64,000 nt of DNA from a virus, in IMG/VR virus record IMGVR_UViG_3300045284_000330, positions 1-64,000 of that record; one strand, 5' to 3'. Each line of letters opens with the position of its first letter. The first letter of the stretch is position 1. Below the pieces are notes generated by a model. It ran no database searches. It saw nothing but the letters and a program-made list of their open reading frames with translations, and was not told the origin of the DNA. Shown piece after piece: positions 8,821-17,120 of this stretch. Position numbers and translations under genes: made by a program.

Positions 8821-10464
8821 TTACGCGCCCGCGCCCGTCTGGGCGTGCGTCGGCTGTTTCCACGCGTTGCTCATTCTGGCGACGTAGTCGGCATAGGCCG
8901 CGTCTCTGAGCGCCCGGGGATCGCTCGCAGCGCCTCCCCCGCGGCCCAGCATCGACAGGCTGTCGGCCAGACGATCCGTGCCGGTGCGCGGCTTGAGATC
9001 CGCCGTCACCGCCTTGAAGGCGCCGATCATCTCCGCGTCGGTGAGCTGCTTGGTGGCGGCATCGCCCAGCTTGGCGCAGACGACCGCGCGCCTGATCTCG
9101 GCGGCCGAGGACTTCGCCGTCAGATCCATCTTGCCCTCCAGCGCCGCGTCGGCCTTGAGGAGCAGATCGATCTTCTCGTTCACCGCGTCGTCGACCTTGG
9201 CGACCGCATCCTCGAGCTGCTTCTTGAGCGCAGTGTTCTCGCCCTTCAGGGCGGCAAACGCGGCATCTTTCTCGCCGCGCTCTTTCTTCTCCCGCTCTTG
9301 CTCCGCCTCGACGTCCTCGTCCTTCTTCTTGGCGTCGGCGAGCTGCTTCGTCAGCGCTGCAAGATGATCGGTGACGTGCTTGGCCGCGAGTTCGGTGGCA
9401 AACTCGATCGTCTGCCCGTCAATGAGCGTCTTCACCAACATTTGGCCGTCTCCTTCATATCCTTCGTCCCCGAGGCGCAATCGCGATCCGCCTCTGGCAG
9501 CGGGGACGACAGCCAGGTGATTTCCGCGTATCGCTGTTTGGATTGCGTCGTAGGCCTCGCCGTCAGGCGTGGTGCCCTTTTCCCACTTCAGCTCGGTGGA
9601 ATAGCCGACCGAAAGCTCCCGCACCCCGTCGCGCTCGTAGGCGCGGATGGCCTTGCCATCCATGATCAACATCGGCACGCGCACGGTGTCGCCGTCGCGG
9701 GTGACCTCATCGCCAATGTGGCCGATGGCGTATTTTTCCCAGTTATTCGAATCGACCATGTCGGGCGGGTGATCGAACGTGATCGGCTTGTGCGCCATGC
9801 TCTGCATCGCCGCCTTCGAGAAAACCTCCTCGGGCGGCCGATAAACTCGCACCACCGCCATATCCGGGACGCCTAGCTCACTGCCCCCATACTCCTGGAT
9901 TCCGGTGCGGGCGATGCGCGCAGAGGCGACGAGATAGCCATCCGCGCTCTTGCGGATTTTGCCGCCATCGACGACAAGCCGGATGCTGTCCCGCATCCGG
10001 CGGCCGTCGGCCACGTCGTCGTCATCATCATCATCGTCATCGTCGTCGGGTGGCCGGCGCCGGTCTTCGAGACTGGCGGGAATTCCGACATAGCCCTCGC
10101 CGGAGCAGGTCGCGCAGACCTCGCCGTCATCGTCCACCCCATCGCCGCCGCAGTCGGGGCACGGGGCGGCATCCTCCATCGCTTCGGCCGGATCGCTGTC
10201 CCAGTTCTCGGGAAGCAGCTCAGTCGCGCCGAGCGCCTTCGCCCGCTTCTTGATCCAGGCCTTGGTCGCCGGCTTGTCCTCGGCGCGGCCGAACGCCTGA
10301 ATGGCCCGTTTCAAATCGGCGCGATTCTCGATCGGGTATGCCCCCGAACCGGGCATCGCCTTGCCCTGCTTCGCGAGCGTCTCGCGCCGGGCCGCGGTGA
10401 ATTCCTTGTCTCGGATTGGTCCCGGAGACTTCATCCGGGATGCTGGCGGCGAGCGCTTGCTCAT
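8821..10464 (-). CDS. Prohead protease-scaffold fusion (DUF2213) with zinc-knuckle N-terminus
   Basis: A 547-residue protein in at least four parts. Residues about 25-90 form a basic helical domain ending IKKRAKALG. At about 98-125 there are two C-x-x-C-x-G-x-G motifs (DnaJ-type zinc knuckle). At about 138-150 there is a run of aspartates. At about 160-340 lies the DUF2213 protease-like domain (MAHKPITFDHPPDMVDSNN, GVRELSVGYS). At about 345-450 comes a Lys/Glu coiled coil of scaffold type. DUF2213 proteins are thought to cleave the scaffold during head maturation. The zinc knuckle and Asp run are unusual additions. Confidence 0.75.
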   Translation of the reverse strand: MSKRSPPASRMKSPGPIRDKEFTAARRETLAKQGKAMPGSGAYPIENRADLKRAIQAFGRAEDKPATKAWIKKRAKALGATELLPENWDSDPAEAMEDAAPCPDCGGDGVDDDGEVCATCSGEGYVGIPASLEDRRRPPDDDDDDDDDDDVADGRRMRDSIRLVVDGGKIRKSADGYLVASARIARTGIQEYGGSELGVPDMAVVRVYRPPEEVFSKAAMQSMAHKPITFDHPPDMVDSNNWEKYAIGHIGDEVTRDGDTVRVPMLIMDGKAIRAYERDGVRELSVGYSTELKWEKGTTPDGEAYDAIQTAIRGNHLAVVPAARGGSRLRLGDEGYEGDGQMLVKTLIDGQTIEFATELAAKHVTDHLAALTKQLADAKKKDEDVEAEQEREKKERGEKDAAFAALKGENTALKKQLEDAVAKVDDAVNEKIDLLLKADAALEGKMDLTAKSSAAEIRRAVVCAKLGDAATKQLTDAEMIGAFKAVTADLKPRTGTDRLADSLSMLGRGGGAASDPRALRDAAYADYVARMSNAWKQPTHAQTGAGA

Positions 10465-10604
10465 ATCCGGCTTTCCGCAGGCCCATTCCTGGGCACCGCG
10501 CGGAGCAAAACTGCCGGCATCGCGGACAGAAGTGACGCAAAACGAAAATTATGTCAAATCGCGCAATCGGCGCTTAACAAGCACGGCTGGGGGAAAGAGG
10601 CGCG

Positions 10605-10748
10605 ATGCGCCGACGCAGCACCGCCGCGCCGGCAAGTCACAGGGAGAAAAACCACAAGAAGAGCAAGCATGCTAAGCCGCGCTTTCAAGATGTGTCAAGC
10701 GCGGGTAAAGTGCCGGCCAAGCAAGAGGCGATGCCGAAAGAGCCATGA
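10605..10748 (+). CDS. Small basic hypothetical protein
   Basis: A 47-residue, very basic protein (starts MRRRSTAAPA). GGGGGAAAGAGG lies just upstream of ATG, and the stop overlaps the next ATG (ATGA), so it appears coupled to the methyltransferase behind it. It is the first plus-strand gene after the divergent late promoter region. Function unknown. Confidence 0.5.
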   Translation: MRRRSTAAPASHREKNHKKSKHAKPRFQDVSSAGKVPAKQEAMPKEP

Positions 10749-11326
10749 GCCTTCCGCAGATCAAGGTCGAGGAGGCGCAAGACCTCCGCAAGCTTCGCCC
10801 CGACTGCATGATGTCGGCCCGGGAGCGCGCGATTCTCGTGACGCTTCTTCGGGAGATCAGCGCCAAAACGGTGATCGAGATCGGCGTCCATGAGGGCCGG
10901 TGCGCCGAAATCATACTGCTCAACGTCCCCACCATCGTCAGCTACGTCGGCATCGACGTCGAGCGCGGCTACGTGCCCAGCAAGCCGAGCCAGCGGATGG
11001 AAATTCCGGCAAAGCCGGGCGAATTCGCGGTCGATGATGTGCGCTTCACGCTGATAACGAGGCCCCGCGGGTCATTGGACCTGTCGCACTGCGACCTGCC
11101 GATGTGCGACGCGATGATTATCGATGGCGATCATGGGCGCGAGGCTGTCGTGCACGACACCAAACTCGCGGCGCAGCTGGTTTACCCGTGCGGAACCACA
11201 ATATGGCACGACTACCATCCCGATGGTGACCCGGTGCTGGACGTGAGCGCGATGCTGGAGCAATTCGCCATGGATATGCGGATCGAGCATATCCAGGACA
11301 CCTGGCTCGCAATCATGAGGGCATGA
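10745..11326 (+). CDS. Class I SAM-dependent methyltransferase
   Basis: A 193-residue protein with SAM-binding motif I (VIEIGVHEGRCAE), an acidic strand at YVGIDVERG, and a late MIIDGDHG motif. This fits Methyltransf_24-type enzymes. The target is not evident; these can act on sugars, small molecules or proteins. It is followed closely by a DNA methyltransferase. Confidence 0.7.
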   Translation: MSLPQIKVEEAQDLRKLRPDCMMSARERAILVTLLREISAKTVIEIGVHEGRCAEIILLNVPTIVSYVGIDVERGYVPSKPSQRMEIPAKPGEFAVDDVRFTLITRPRGSLDLSHCDLPMCDAMIIDGDHGREAVVHDTKLAAQLVYPCGTTIWHDYHPDGDPVLDVSAMLEQFAMDMRIEHIQDTWLAIMRA

Positions 11327-11336
11327 CGCCGCTGCG

Positions 11337-12446
11337 ATGGCTTCCATCCAAGTCCTGCACGGCGATTGCCTCGCGCTGCTGCCGACGCTCGCGGAAACCT
11401 CGATCGACGCTATCATCACCGATCCGCCATACGGAATTGGATTTATGGGCCGGAACTGGGATCACGGCGTTCCCGGCGTTCCCTTTTGGGCGGCGATGCT
11501 GCGTGTCCTCAAGCCCGGCGGCCACCTCGTCGCCTTCGGCGGCGCGCGCACCTATCACCGCTTGGCATGCGCGATCGAGGACGCCGGCTTCGAGATACGC
11601 GACCAGATCATGTGGCTGTACGGTAGCGGCTTTCCCAAAAGTCTCGACGTGGGAAAGGCGACGACGTTTCACGGCCCGACCTTATCCGGCACGCCTCTTG
11701 ATGACGGCAAATGGCAAGGCTTTGGCACAGCGCTAAAGCCCGCCCACGAGCCGATCGTCCTCGCACGAAAGCCGCTCATCGGCACGGTGGCGGCCAATGT
11801 GCTGGCGCATGGCGTCGGGGCACTTAATGTAGATGCTTGTCGCGTCGAAAGTGACGGAACGCACGGAAGCGCTGATAGTGTCGGGAAAGGTGCAGGGCGC
11901 AGCACCGCAAATGTTAATGGTAATGCTTATGGGAATGGTTTGGGTGGCATTGTGGCTGCCCCACACCCTGCAGGCCGCTGGCCCGCCAACGTCATCCACG
12001 ACGGCAGCGACGAGGTGATGGGGGCGTTTCCTGACTCGGCCCCATCGTCTGGACGGCCTCGCAACAACAAAGCAAGCATCGGCTATGGCGGCTCCGATGT
12101 TGATTTCCTAACGGTGGGATATGAAGATGCTGGAGGCTCTGCCGCCCGGTTCTTTTATTCGAGCAAGGCCGACAAGGACGATCGCCTTTCCTCCAGGCAT
12201 CCCACGGTGAAGCCAGTCGACCTGATGGCGTACCTCTGCCGCTTGGTGTGTCCTCCCGGCGGCCTAATTTTGGACCCCTTTGCCGGCAGCGGCTCGACCG
12301 GCATGGCCTGCATGCGGGAAGGCTTCGACGCCATCCTGATCGAGCGTGAGGCGGAATATGTCGCGGACATCAGGCGCAAGATCGCGCATGTGTCGGGAGA
12401 GGATACGCCGCTGTTCACGAGGACCGCCGCATGCCCGCCGCGCTGA
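11337..12446 (+). CDS. DNA adenine/cytosine-N4 methyltransferase (N6_N4_Mtase)
   Basis: A 369-residue protein. Motif IV (TDPPYGIGF) lies near the N-terminus; H-P-T-x-K-P and then motif I (LDPFAGSGSTG) lie near the C-terminus. This is the beta-class order shared with CcrM. A variable target-recognition region of about 180 residues lies between. The DPPY form fits N6-adenine methylation. The gene probably protects phage DNA from restriction or alters host methylation. No partner endonuclease is adjacent. The downstream gene is a GcrA-like remnant. Confidence 0.85.
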   Translation: MASIQVLHGDCLALLPTLAETSIDAIITDPPYGIGFMGRNWDHGVPGVPFWAAMLRVLKPGGHLVAFGGARTYHRLACAIEDAGFEIRDQIMWLYGSGFPKSLDVGKATTFHGPTLSGTPLDDGKWQGFGTALKPAHEPIVLARKPLIGTVAANVLAHGVGALNVDACRVESDGTHGSADSVGKGAGRSTANVNGNAYGNGLGGIVAAPHPAGRWPANVIHDGSDEVMGAFPDSAPSSGRPRNNKASIGYGGSDVDFLTVGYEDAGGSAARFFYSSKADKDDRLSSRHPTVKPVDLMAYLCRLVCPPGGLILDPFAGSGSTGMACMREGFDAILIEREAEYVADIRRKIAHVSGEDTPLFTRTAACPPR

Positions 12447-12689
12447 TCACCTGGAACGACGACCTGGTGGCCGATCTGCGCAGCAGATTCGCCGCCGAAG
12501 ATGCCGCGCGGCAGCAGGCCCTGCTGCCTCATCAACATCACCAACGAGACCTGCCGGTGGCCGCTGTGGGACGAAGCCCCCGATGCGCCGCGGCTGTTCT
12601 GCGGAGCGGCCGACGCCAAGCTTCATGAGGGCATGCCGTATTGCGCCGAGCATGCGAGGCTCGCGTTCGGGCATGCACCACACCGATAA
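12431..12689 (+). pseudogene. GcrA-like regulator, split by a frameshift
   Basis: The frame from ATG 12431 encodes a GcrA-type N-terminus (ITWNDDLVADLRSRFAAE). The frame open from 12501 to 12689 encodes a GcrA-type C-terminus: C-R-W-P-L-W near its start, then L-F-C-G-A and MPYCAEHARLAF. Neither frame alone has both parts, and together they are far shorter than GcrA (about 170 residues). It could be a decayed gene, a sequencing error, or a real short protein starting at 12501, though no good ribosome site is seen there. In alphaproteobacteria GcrA works with sigma70 at methylated GANTC promoters. Confidence 0.55.
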
Positions 12690-12776
12690 TGCCAATGCAT
12701 GCAATTCATTTCGACGCGATCCATTGCTAATCCAGGCCAAAAAATTGCTTTTCCGCGCCAGTCCACACACTCGGCG

Positions 12777-12816
12777 TTAAGCTCGGCTTGACGACGGGGC
12801 TGCGCCCGCCTAACAC
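12777..12816 (+). promoter_or_regulatory. Promoter with AAGC-N3-GCTT operator
   Basis: TTAAGC-TCG-GCTTGAC at 12777-12792 overlaps a -35 box TTGACG (12788-12793). A 17-bp spacer leads to TAACAC (12811-12816). It faces the secreted-protein genes starting at 12851. One of eight copies of this motif in the window. Confidence 0.6.
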
Positions 12817-12850
12817 CGCGGCATGGGGGGCTCAGCCAGGAAAGAGCCTC

Positions 12851-13159
12851 GTGAAAACTATCATTCTACTTTTGCTAGCCACCATCCCAGCATCCGCGGC
12901 CGGCGGCATCATTTATCCGCCGCCAAACCCAAAGGATCAGTCCTGCTTCGCCAAGTCCGTTCGCCAATTCCCATGGGCCTCCCAGAACGCGCAGCAGCGC
13001 AGGGCACAAGCTGATTGCGAAGCCGCGAGCGACGACATCAACACGCTGGATCACCTAATTCGCGATCTGCCTGCCGGGACATGCGCCAGCATCGGGCGCG
13101 CTGGTCAGGGATGGGCCCCCGGCGGCAACGGATACATCTCCGTCTGCAAGAAAGGATGA
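12851..13159 (+). CDS. Small secreted protein
   Basis: A 102-residue protein using GTG 12851 with AGGAAAG upstream. It begins with a clear signal peptide (VKTIILLLLATIPASAAGG), followed by a mature part with four cysteines that could form disulfides. First gene of a cassette of small exported or membrane proteins behind the operator-promoter at 12777. Likely a lysogenic conversion or exclusion gene; function unknown. Confidence 0.6.
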   Translation: MKTIILLLLATIPASAAGGIIYPPPNPKDQSCFAKSVRQFPWASQNAQQRRAQADCEAASDDINTLDHLIRDLPAGTCASIGRAGQGWAPGGNGYISVCKKG

Positions 13160-13163
13160 GCGT

Positions 13164-13400
13164 ATGAAAACCATCGCGATAGCGCTTGCACTCGCAAGTG
13201 CCGCAACACCAGCAACCGCCGCCTGCACATTCTGGCCAGGACAGGACAACAGAGCCTGGGAAAACTGCATGCAACTGGAACGCCAGAAAATAGAACTGCA
13301 GCGGTTGCAAAGCCAGCAATGGCTCCAGGAACAGCAGCTCAGACAGATCCAACAGCAAAGCGCCAGACCGCAAAATTGCGGCTCAAGGCGGTGCAGCTAA
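13164..13400 (+). CDS. Small secreted Gln-rich protein
   Basis: A 78-residue protein with a signal peptide (MKTIAIALALASAATPATAA), then a mature part rich in Gln with four cysteines and a helical Q/L stretch. It follows the previous gene by four bases. Function unknown. Confidence 0.6.
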   Translation: MKTIAIALALASAATPATAACTFWPGQDNRAWENCMQLERQKIELQRLQSQQWLQEQQLRQIQQQSARPQNCGSRRCS

Positions 13401-13426
13401 ATATCCCGGGAGCCCGGAACCCGTCC

Positions 13427-13690
13427 ATGGAAATCCTGCTATTCCTCATCCTGCTCTGCCTCCTCCCCCGCGCGGTGTGGAGCGGACTCGGATGGATCAT
13501 CATCTGCGTGCTGATCGCGTTTGTGGTCGCCGACCATGACACCAATAGCCAGAAGGGTGCGAAAAAAGAGGCCGAATTAAAGATCGCGCCGACGCAATGC
13601 TTCGAGCGGTTGCAAAACCCAACGCAAAAGCCGGAGAGATGCCCGCCAGCATGGCGCTACGACCCACAATCCGGCGCGTGGACACCGTGA
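13427..13690 (+). CDS. Small membrane protein
   Basis: An 87-residue protein starting MEILLFLILLCLLPRAVWSG at ATG 13427, with hydrophobic segments in its first 40 residues and a hydrophilic tail with two cysteines (Q-C-F-E, E-R-C-P). Its N-terminus is nearly copied by the next gene (LLFLILLCLLP), so the two look like tandem paralogues. Function unknown. Confidence 0.55.
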   Translation: MEILLFLILLCLLPRAVWSGLGWIIICVLIAFVVADHDTNSQKGAKKEAELKIAPTQCFERLQNPTQKPERCPPAWRYDPQSGAWTP

Positions 13691-13959
13691 CACTCATCAT
13701 CATCCTGCTTTTTCTCATCCTGCTGTGCCTGCTGCCGGGCGCAGCATGGAGAGTCATCTACGAAGTCTTGGGTGGACTCTTCTTCATCGGCTTGGTGACC
13801 TGGATATGGCCAGACTACACCGCCAATCCAGAGTTCATCGTCGGCACTCTGATCATAATAGGCTTCAATGCGGTGCGAGCGATCAAGACCCCCAAAACAG
13901 CAAAAGTCGCCGTCACCATCGTTGAGGATCGCGGTCGCATATCCGGGCAAAACAAATGA
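13687..13959 (+). CDS. Small membrane protein, paralogue of previous gene
   Basis: A 90-residue protein from GTG 13687, which overlaps the previous stop (GTGA). Two or three hydrophobic segments: IIILLFLILLCLLPGAAW, FFIGLVTWIW and FIVGTLIIIGFNAV. The first shares eleven residues with the preceding protein. Possible superinfection-exclusion or membrane-stress role; this is inference only. Confidence 0.55.
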   Translation: MTLIIILLFLILLCLLPGAAWRVIYEVLGGLFFIGLVTWIWPDYTANPEFIVGTLIIIGFNAVRAIKTPKTAKVAVTIVEDRGRISGQNK

Positions 13960-14330
13960 CCGATGCCATCCGAGTTGAAAACTCCACAGATGTCGACGTG
14001 ACCGAATGGAATATGGCCGACGAGCTGAACCTCGACGAGTGGCTCAGCAAAACCATCGGCAAGATGCTCGATGACAACCCCCCGATCCTGCAAATCCCCG
14101 TCGTCTCAGACAACGAGATTGCCGACCCGCTGACCATCCACATCTGCATCCCGCTGACCAACGACGTTTGGGATGGGCCGACATGGTCGATATCCCTGGC
14201 CGACGTCCTGAAGCCATACCTTGACGACGCCCGCGAGGACGGAAGCTACAGCAAAGGCCTGTCGCGCCTCGCCGACGCGCTCGATGGCCTGAGCAAAACC
14301 ATCCGGGAAACCCTGGCGGCCCCGCCATGA
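13956..14330 (+). CDS. Hypothetical acidic protein
   Basis: A 124-residue acidic protein whose ATG overlaps the previous stop (ATGA). N-terminal Asp/Glu-rich helix (ADELNLDEWLSKTIGKMLDD), beta centre, amphipathic C-terminus. It ends the 12.8-14.3 kb cassette. Function unknown. The 170 bases after it hold nothing convincing. Confidence 0.5.
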   Translation: MTDAIRVENSTDVDVTEWNMADELNLDEWLSKTIGKMLDDNPPILQIPVVSDNEIADPLTIHICIPLTNDVWDGPTWSISLADVLKPYLDDAREDGSYSKGLSRLADALDGLSKTIRETLAAPP

Positions 14331-14500
14331 CAACCGACCCCCGACGACCGCGCCAAGGCCGCAATGCGCCATTGCGTTAGGCGGCAGGTAGTGCGAAGGC
14401 ATGATCAATTCGCCGCGGCAGCACAGCCGGCAGCCGTTGCATGGCACACGGCGCAGTTCGATCAAAGAGCCATCCAATCTCGTCATTCCGTCCAACGCGC

Positions 14501-14944
14501 TCACAGCGCAGGCGCCGACCCATGGCCATCCCCGCGACATCCGCGCCCGCGCCGCCGCGGCCGCGCCGGCAAGCTCTCCGCCGCAACCGGTATCACCCGC
14601 CGCAAAAACAACACCGCCGGCCCGGCAATGTGCGGCAGCCCATCAGGATCATCGTCGGGATGAAGCAGCAGATGCGCCGCCCGATAAAACCGCGTCGCCT
14701 CCTCGTTCACCGGCAAACGCCGCAGAACCGCCGTCTCGCCGTAGAACAGGTCAACCGTGTCGCGTTCTCGCGCACGCTCCCATTCCCCCGCGGGCGCGAG
14801 CACCTGGACGTGGTGCATCGCCATGCCGGATAAATGCGGCTCGACAACCAGCCGCAACTCGGCCCTCGTCGGGAACTCCGGCAGATCAACTACATTGACG
14901 CTGGTTTCGCCCTCGACCGTCAGCACATTTAAAATCGTCTCCAT
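14501..14944 (-). CDS. DUF3846-like hypothetical protein
   Basis: A 147-residue protein starting METILNVLTVEGETSVNVVD. The pattern L-P-V-N-E-E-A-T-R-F-Y, then an acidic D-D-D-P-D and I-A-G-P-A-V-L-F resembles DUF3846, a family found on plasmids and phages. A basic Arg-rich C-terminal tail follows. It is transcribed away from the XRE gene at 15285. Confidence 0.45.
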   Translation of the reverse strand: METILNVLTVEGETSVNVVDLPEFPTRAELRLVVEPHLSGMAMHHVQVLAPAGEWERARERDTVDLFYGETAVLRRLPVNEEATRFYRAAHLLLHPDDDPDGLPHIAGPAVLFLRRVIPVAAESLPARPRRRGRGCRGDGHGSAPAL

Positions 14945-15168
14945 CCGCGTGCCCCCTCCGCGGGCGCGCGCCCCCGCACGCCGCATAGCGTCCCGTGGCC
15001 GGCAGGAGGTCGGCATCCACGCACGTCGTGGAGGCTTCTGCGAGCAAGGTCCACGGAAAAGTTACTTCACAACGTCAACCGTTGGCCGTGCAAGACCGTT
15101 CGATGACGCCTCGATCAATTTTTAACGCAGATTTAATAGCTTTGGTCGTATTCGTGTGTGCACAACGT

Positions 15169-15199
15169 CCGTCAACCCCCCCGCCTGAGGGGTTGACGG
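15169..15199. promoter_or_regulatory. Inverted repeat in divergent intergenic region
   Basis: Eleven-bp perfect arms CCGTCAACCCC (15169-15179) and GGGGTTGACGG (15189-15199) around a 9-nt centre. It lies in the 340-bp gap between the divergent genes at 14944 and 15285. No T-run follows, so an operator for the XRE protein is more likely than a terminator. I see nothing else definite in this gap. Confidence 0.5.
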
Positions 15200-15284
15200 C
15201 CGTTGCCGACTTCCTCGCCGCGCTCGACCCGGACTACACAAAAACGTTATGGAAAACGAGGCATTGCCTTGAGACACTTGGCAA

Positions 15285-15602
15285 ATGCCCCGCCGCCCAA
15301 ATACAATCCAGCAGCACAAGGTCGCCAAGCGCATTACCGCGCTGCGGCAAGCGCGCGGAATGACCAAAGCCGCCTTCGCCCGCAGCTGCGGGATCACACC
15401 GCAAGAGATCGGCAACTACGAGACCGGCGGCCGACTGCCATCAATACCCGCAGCACACAAAATCTGCCTCGCCCACGGCGTGAGCTTCGATTACATCTAT
15501 CGCGGAATCCTCAAAGATTTGCCGGACGACCTGCGCGAGCGCATCCCAGCCCTGCTGGCACGGCCAAAAGAACCGCCGCGGCCACGGCGGGAAAAGCGGT
15601 AG
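15285..15602 (+). CDS. XRE-family transcriptional regulator
   Basis: A 105-residue protein with an XRE helix-turn-helix at residues about 13-70 (RITALRQARGMTKAAFARSC, then QEIGNYETGGRLPS) and a basic Pro/Arg tail. It probably binds the inverted repeat 90 bp upstream. It is a second regulator beside the CI/Cro pair at 27 kb. Confidence 0.75.
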   Translation: MPRRPNTIQQHKVAKRITALRQARGMTKAAFARSCGITPQEIGNYETGGRLPSIPAAHKICLAHGVSFDYIYRGILKDLPDDLRERIPALLARPKEPPRPRREKR

Positions 15603-15665
15603 CCCCCGTCCTCAACCATCAAGCCATCCTTGACGCCACCGCACCCGCGGCGCAGGCTCTCCACC

Positions 15666-15914
15666 ATGACCCAAGTCCTGTTCGACAAACTCGCCTACAT
15701 GGACCGCCTCACCCGGGCCGGCATCAACGAAACCCAGGCCCGCGCCCACGCGGAAGCCATGGAAGAGGCGCTGCGAGAAAGCGTGGCGACCAAGTCTGAC
15801 GTCCGCGATCTCGAAAACAAGATCGAAATCGCCGTCCGCGATATGACAATCCGAACCGGAGCAATGCTCATCGTCCTGTTCGGAGCACTCGCATCAATCA
15901 AATTCTTCGGATGA
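15666..15914 (+). CDS. Coiled-coil protein with C-terminal membrane anchor (DUF1640/CCDC90-like)
   Basis: An 82-residue protein starting MTQVLFDKLAYMDRLTRAGI. Residues about 20-58 form an amphipathic helix with the V-A-T-K-S-D-V-R-D-L motif typical of the bacterial CCDC90/DUF1640 family; a hydrophobic helix ends the protein (TGAMLIVLFGALASIKFF). Similar small proteins recur through the window (16873, 17168, 19037, 19259, 38105-38548). Confidence 0.6.
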   Translation: MTQVLFDKLAYMDRLTRAGINETQARAHAEAMEEALRESVATKSDVRDLENKIEIAVRDMTIRTGAMLIVLFGALASIKFFG

Positions 15915-16103
15915 ACGCTGAAACCGATCCGGGTCACGCTCGATCAACTCCCGCATTTGACGATCCGCTTCAATGAAGAATTCCGTGATATCCAGAATCC
16001 CTCGGAGTAGCGCCACGCCCTTGACTTGGGCTAGTCGCACCTCGATCTCGCGGCGCAGCTCGACGCGCTCGATCACCTTGTCAGCCTGAATATCTGCACC
16101 CAT
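15894..16103 (-). CDS. Hypothetical helical protein
   Basis: A 69-residue charged, probably helical protein (ADKVIERVELRREIEVRLAQ). It converges on the previous gene with a 21-bp overlap. Possibly a short coiled coil. Function unknown. Confidence 0.4.
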   Translation of the reverse strand: MGADIQADKVIERVELRREIEVRLAQVKGVALLRGILDITEFFIEADRQMRELIERDPDRFQRSSEEFD

Positions 16104-16115
16104 CGCGCATGGCCC

Positions 16116-16388
16116 TCAGCGCCACCGGTCTCGCTCGGCAGCGTCTTCGTCTTCCTTCAAGCAAGCGTCGCACACGGCATTATCCGGCACCGGCTCCTCA
16201 AAGTGCGGCCACTCCCAAACGACATGACAGCAGAAAGCGCAGATCGGGAACGTCACCGAATGTGGTGGCGACAACCTTTTGTAGCTTCCATCTTTCCACC
16301 CAATCGGGGAGTCAAAATCATCAAACAGCGGACCACGCCAGCATTTGGCTTTCGTTTCATCATCGCGTTTTGGTGGCGTGTACTTCAT
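16116..16388 (-). CDS. Cys/His-containing hypothetical protein
   Basis: A 90-residue protein starting MKYTPPKRDDETKAKCWRGP. It has C-A-F-C-C-H-V-V-W-E-W and C-D-A-C pairs, a plausible zinc site. Operon with 16393 upstream. Function unknown. Confidence 0.5.
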   Translation of the reverse strand: MKYTPPKRDDETKAKCWRGPLFDDFDSPIGWKDGSYKRLSPPHSVTFPICAFCCHVVWEWPHFEEPVPDNAVCDACLKEDEDAAERDRWR

Positions 16389-16392
16389 CGCT

Positions 16393-16596
16393 TCATCTTC
16401 GGATGAGCGCATAACGCAGACGCTTCGAACATCCGCACGTCCGCACCAAACCACGCCGCAGCCCACACGTCGACGCGTACGTCTCCCCACCACACTCGCA
16501 ACGGCAGCGCCAAATGATGTGCTTGTGCGCGTCAGCGCCATCCCGCCCAACCACAGTCAAACAGCCAAACCGCTGGCCGCGTAAATCAGCACGAGG
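16393..16596 (-). CDS. Small CECG/CGC zinc-binding-type protein
   Basis: A 67-residue protein starting MPRADLRGQRFGCLTVVGRD; then W-R-C-R-C-E-C-G and R-T-C-G-C-S. Same module as the gene at 3226 and others, again standing alone. Start chosen because the family begins with this G-x-R-F-G segment. Confidence 0.6.
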   Translation of the reverse strand, partial: PRADLRGQRFGCLTVVGRDGADAHKHIIWRCRCECGGETYASTCGLRRGLVRTCGCSKRLRYALIRR

Positions 16597-16713
16597 CATC
16601 CAAATCACACACCCGAAATAGCCCAGCCCGCAGCCGCCCCTACGGCAGTGCCAGCTGCGGGCCGACTGAACCATCCCGCGCTGCCGGGCGAAAACGAGAT
16701 GGCCAAAACACCC

Positions 16714-16857
16714 CTACACGATTTGTGATGCCCAGGCTATTGCCTCCCACACGCACGACAAGCGGCAGCGGTCATGCTTGCCGTGCAGGCATGCCGTCGA
16801 AAGATAGTCGTGGGGATCGGCTCTCGTCAGACGCTCGATCTCGTCGGCGCCAATCAT
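16714..16857 (-). CDS. Small Cys/His protein
   Basis: A 47-residue protein with CLHGKHDRCRLSC, a compact putative metal site. A GGAGG site stands 4-8 nt upstream of ATG 16857. Function unknown. Confidence 0.5.
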   Translation of the reverse strand: MIGADEIERLTRADPHDYLSTACLHGKHDRCRLSCVWEAIAWASQIV

Positions 16858-16872
16858 AATGCTCCTCCGGGC

Positions 16873-17103
16873 CTACAGGTTGAACACCTTGACGAAGATG
16901 GCGCCGACCGCCGCACCCGCCGCAAAGACGGTGGCGGCCGCTGTGGCGCCAGCAAACACCGCCAGCCATGGCGCAATCCTGATCTCTTGCCTCAACCGGC
17001 CGGCTTGAGCCTGATTTTTATGAATGTCGGCCAACATCTGATCGATGCGCGTAACTTGTTCCCGCACATCGAGTGACGGCATTTCGTCAGAAAACGTTGT
17101 CAT
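16873..17103 (-). CDS. Small coiled-coil membrane protein
   Basis: A 76-residue protein. A helical N-terminal half (VREQVTRIDQMLADIHKNQA) is followed by an Ala-rich membrane segment (WLAVFAGATAAATVFAAGAA) and a short VKVF end. The C-terminus resembles the 32-residue protein at 38450. Divergent from the gene at 17168. Confidence 0.55.
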   Translation of the reverse strand: MTTFSDEMPSLDVREQVTRIDQMLADIHKNQAQAGRLRQEIRIAPWLAVFAGATAAATVFAAGAAVGAIFVKVFNL

Positions 17104-17120
17104 CCCACATCACTAGCCAA

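Noticed and set aside
8791-9876. Long plus-strand reading frame of 361 codons
   Set aside because: Opposite the protease-scaffold gene; no domain, Arg/Leu-rich shadow of a GC-rich gene.
8821-10464. DnaJ-type chaperone
   Set aside because: Only the zinc-knuckle motif is shared; no J domain, and the rest is DUF2213 plus coiled coil.
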